64,000 nt of DNA, from the NCBI GenBank assembly GCA_044226535.1, contig JBGAGT010000003.1, forward strand, positions 1 through 64,000. Reading direction: 5' to 3'. Below, piece after piece: positions 62,100 to 64,000 of this stretch (position 1 is the stretch's first letter; every line of letters begins with the position of its first letter). Below the pieces are notes generated by a model that saw only the letters and a list, made by a program, of their open reading frames with translations, was not told the DNA's origin and made no database searches. This stretch comes from VBCG01 sp044226535 (GTDB taxonomy: Bacteria > Pseudomonadota > Gammaproteobacteria > Burkholderiales > Casimicrobiaceae). A program made the translations under genes and the position numbers.

Positions 62100-63016
62100 C
62101 GGTAGCGGATGGCGGGGTTGATGAGGCCGTAGAGCACGTCGACCACCAGGTTGATGACGATGAACTCCAGCGAGAACAGCAGCACCAGCGCCTGGATCAC
62201 CGGGTAGTCGCGCATGTCGACGGCGTCGACCAGCAGGCGCCCGAGCCCGGGCCAGTTGAACACCTTCTCGACGACGATCGAGCCGCCGAGCAGGAAGCCG
62301 AACTGCAGGCCCATCATGGTGACGATGGGGATCAGCGCGTTGCGCAGCGCGTGCCGCCGGATCACGTCGCGTTCGGGAAGCCCCTTGGCGCGCGCGGTAC
62401 GGATGAAATCGTCGCCGAGGATGTCGACGAAGGACGAGCGCGTGAAGCGCGCCATGATCGCGGCCACCGCCGCGCCGAGGGTGATCGACGGCAGGATGTA
62501 GTGCTTCCAGGTGTCGTCGCCGACGGTGGGCAGCCAGCCGAGCTTCACCGAGAAGAGCTGCATCAGCACCATGCCCAGCGCGAACGCGGGGAAGGAGATG
62601 CCGGACACCGCGATGGCCATGCCGAGCCGGTCGGGCCAGCGGTTGCGCCACACCGCCGAGACGATGCCGATGGCCATGCCGAAGCTCACCGACCAGGCCA
62701 TCGCCCACACCGTCAGCCAGAAGGTCGGAAAGAAGCGGTCGGCGATCTCGGCCGACACCGGCCGCTTGGTGCGCATCGAGCGGCCGAAGTCCCAGCGCAG
62801 CACGCCGCCGGCGTAGCGCAGGAACTGCGCGGGCAGCGGTTTGTCGAGCCCCAGGTCCTTGCGGACGAGCTCGACGGTCTCCGGCGTCGCGTCCTGCCCG
62901 GCGGCGAGCCGCGCCGGGTCGCCGGGCAAGAGGTGCACGAACAGGAACACCAGCACGCCGACCAGTAACAGGGTCGGCAGCAGGCCGGCGAGGCGCTTGC
63001 CGATGTACTGCAGCAT
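62096..63016 (-). CDS. gsiC: Glutathione ABC importer permease GsiC
   Basis: 306-residue DppB-class permease, exactly the E. coli GsiC length as I recall it and very similar: VFLFVHLLPGDPARL, SAVWRNRWPDRLGMAIAVSG, SFPAFALGM, YILPSITLGAAVAAIMARFT, WPGLGRLLVDAVDMRDYP and the final NPAIRYR. Six membrane helices. The specificity call rests on resemblance along the full length. Confidence 0.92.
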   Translation of the reverse strand: MLQYIGKRLAGLLPTLLLVGVLVFLFVHLLPGDPARLAAGQDATPETVELVRKDLGLDKPLPAQFLRYAGGVLRWDFGRSMRTKRPVSAEIADRFFPTFWLTVWAMAWSVSFGMAIGIVSAVWRNRWPDRLGMAIAVSGISFPAFALGMVLMQLFSVKLGWLPTVGDDTWKHYILPSITLGAAVAAIMARFTRSSFVDILGDDFIRTARAKGLPERDVIRRHALRNALIPIVTMMGLQFGFLLGGSIVVEKVFNWPGLGRLLVDAVDMRDYPVIQALVLLFSLEFIVINLVVDVLYGLINPAIRYR

Positions 63017-63052
63017 CGCGCGCCCGCCGGCTCGCCCGCGTCGCGGCCCTCG

Positions 63053-64000
63053 CTATTGCGCGAGCTCGGCCTGCCAGAAGTCGAACGACGCGTCGGGGAT
63101 GACGTAGACGCCCGAGAGCTTGCGGTTGTGCGCCGACAGGAGCTTCTCGACCACCAGCGGCGCCCAGGGCGCGTCGTTCCACGCGGTCTCCTGCGCGTGC
63201 TTGTAGATCGCCGCCTTGTCGGCGTCGGTGGTGGCGAGCTGCGCCTTGCGGATGTCGTCGTCGAAGCTCGGGTTCTTGTAGTACGCGGTGTTGAAGAGGG
63301 CGGGCGGCCACGAGCCGCTGGCGAGCAGCGGGCGCAGCGCCCAGTCGGCCTCGCCGGTCGAGGTCGACCAGCCGACGTAATACAGACGCACCGGCGCCGT
63401 CGCCGGGTCCTTCCAGCTCTCGACCTTCTCGACGCGCTGCCCGGCCTCGAGCAGCGTGATCTTCGTCTTGATGCCGACCTGCTGGAGCTGCTGCTGCAGG
63501 AACTGCGTGACCTTGGCGGCCGTCGTGTGGTTGTACGCCGACCACAGCTCGGTCTCGAAGCCGTTGGGGTAGCCCGCCTCGGCGAGCAGCGCCTTGGCCT
63601 TGGCGACGTCGTAGGGCCACGCGCCCATGCTCACCGCGAACGCGACGCCCTTGGGCGCGACGCCCTCCGCCGCCGTGGCGTAGCCGTTGAACGCGACCTT
63701 GGCGAGCGCATCCTTGTTGATGGCGTAGGCGATCGCCTGGCGCACCTTGGGGTTGTCGAAGGGCTTCTGCTGGGTGTTCATCGACAGGTAGCGCAACACG
63801 ATCGAGGGCGCTGCGACCAGCTCGAGGTCGGGCCTGGCCTTCAGCACGTCGGCGACCTCGTAGGACACCGGGAAGGTGAACTGCGCCTCGCCGGTCTGCA
63901 TCATCGCGGCGCGCGTGTTGTTGTCGACCACCGGCTTCCAGGTGATGCTGTCGATCTTCGGGTAGCCCTTGCGCCAGTAGCCGCCGAACTTCGCGACCTT
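63053..64000 (-). CDS. gsiB: Glutathione-binding protein GsiB (partial, 5' end outside window)
   Basis: C-terminal 315 residues or so of an SBP_bac_5 protein; the start lies beyond base 64000. WKPVVDNNTRAAMMQTGEAQ, PFDNPKVRQAIAYAINKDAL, WPYDVAKAKALLAEAGYPNG, VGWSTSTGEADWALRPLLAS and WPPALFNTAYY follow E. coli GsiB closely. The ATPase GsiA, encoded first in E. coli gsiABCD, would lie outside the window if present. Confidence 0.9.
   Translation of the reverse strand, partial: KVAKFGGYWRKGYPKIDSITWKPVVDNNTRAAMMQTGEAQFTFPVSYEVADVLKARPDLELVAAPSIVLRYLSMNTQQKPFDNPKVRQAIAYAINKDALAKVAFNGYATAAEGVAPKGVAFAVSMGAWPYDVAKAKALLAEAGYPNGFETELWSAYNHTTAAKVTQFLQQQLQQVGIKTKITLLEAGQRVEKVESWKDPATAPVRLYYVGWSTSTGEADWALRPLLASGSWPPALFNTAYYKNPSFDDDIRKAQLATTDADKAAIYKHAQETAWNDAPWAPLVVEKLLSAHNRKLSGVYVIPDASFDFWQAELAQ

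Overview
The window is a continuous stretch of GC-rich (about 70 percent by eye) bacterial chromosome that looks betaproteobacterial, most likely a Burkholderiales-type or related lineage. The grounds are protein resemblance and several conserved neighbourhoods: lplT/alr; mnmH-tesA/ybbA-ybbP; dapA-bamC-MBL-purC; lptG-lptF/pepA-holC-valS; ispB/rplU-rpmA; and a gsiB-gsiC-gsiD block. Coding density is very high. Many genes overlap by the 4-base ATGA or GTGA junction, which implies translational coupling. I see no prophage, transposase, CRISPR array or rRNA operon. One tRNA gene, tRNA-Pro(CGG), is present.

Layout. 1-10 kb: a lysophospholipid transporter, alanine racemase, two tandem exported paralogues of unknown function, the LPS heptose epimerase HldD, two ComEA-like helix-hairpin-helix proteins, CysM and a 3'-5' exonuclease. 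10-24.9 kb: a DUF1501/DUF1800 pair, a PhzF-like protein, tRNA 2-selenouridine synthase with TesA, the YbbA-YbbP exporter, a NatAB-type ABC exporter, a lipoprotein hydrolase, and kynA-kynU for tryptophan breakdown. 24.9-31.7 kb: DUF2970, ClpB behind a sigma-32-like promoter, an exosortase-H-type protein, two small Fur-controlled genes, a tautomerase, DUF2917, a LysR regulator and a methyltransferase. 31.7-44.3 kb: lysine, outer-membrane assembly and purine genes, a ribosomal oxygenase, SlyD, a secreted intradiol dioxygenase, DUF3014, MutS, a hydrolase and NDH-2. 44.2-48.7 kb: an FbpABC-type importer, a broken Doc toxin gene and tRNA-Pro. 48.9-64 kb: IspB, ribosomal proteins L21 and L27, LptFG, PepA, HolC, a repeat-containing protein, ValS, a potassium channel, RlmM and the glutathione importer GsiDCB, whose gsiB runs off the window end.

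Most of the window is housekeeping. The least explained parts are the exported paralogue pair with its drop in GC (2.7-5.8 kb), the Fur-controlled pair of small related proteins (28.5-29.2 kb), the orphan exosortase-H substrate-like protein (27.8-28.4 kb), the Doc remnant abutting the tRNA-Pro CCA end (48.4-48.7 kb), and the disordered protein between holC and valS with a duplicated FPVLTDA motif and a 15-bp repeat array. I did not find a clearly new multi-gene system; these are the best candidates.
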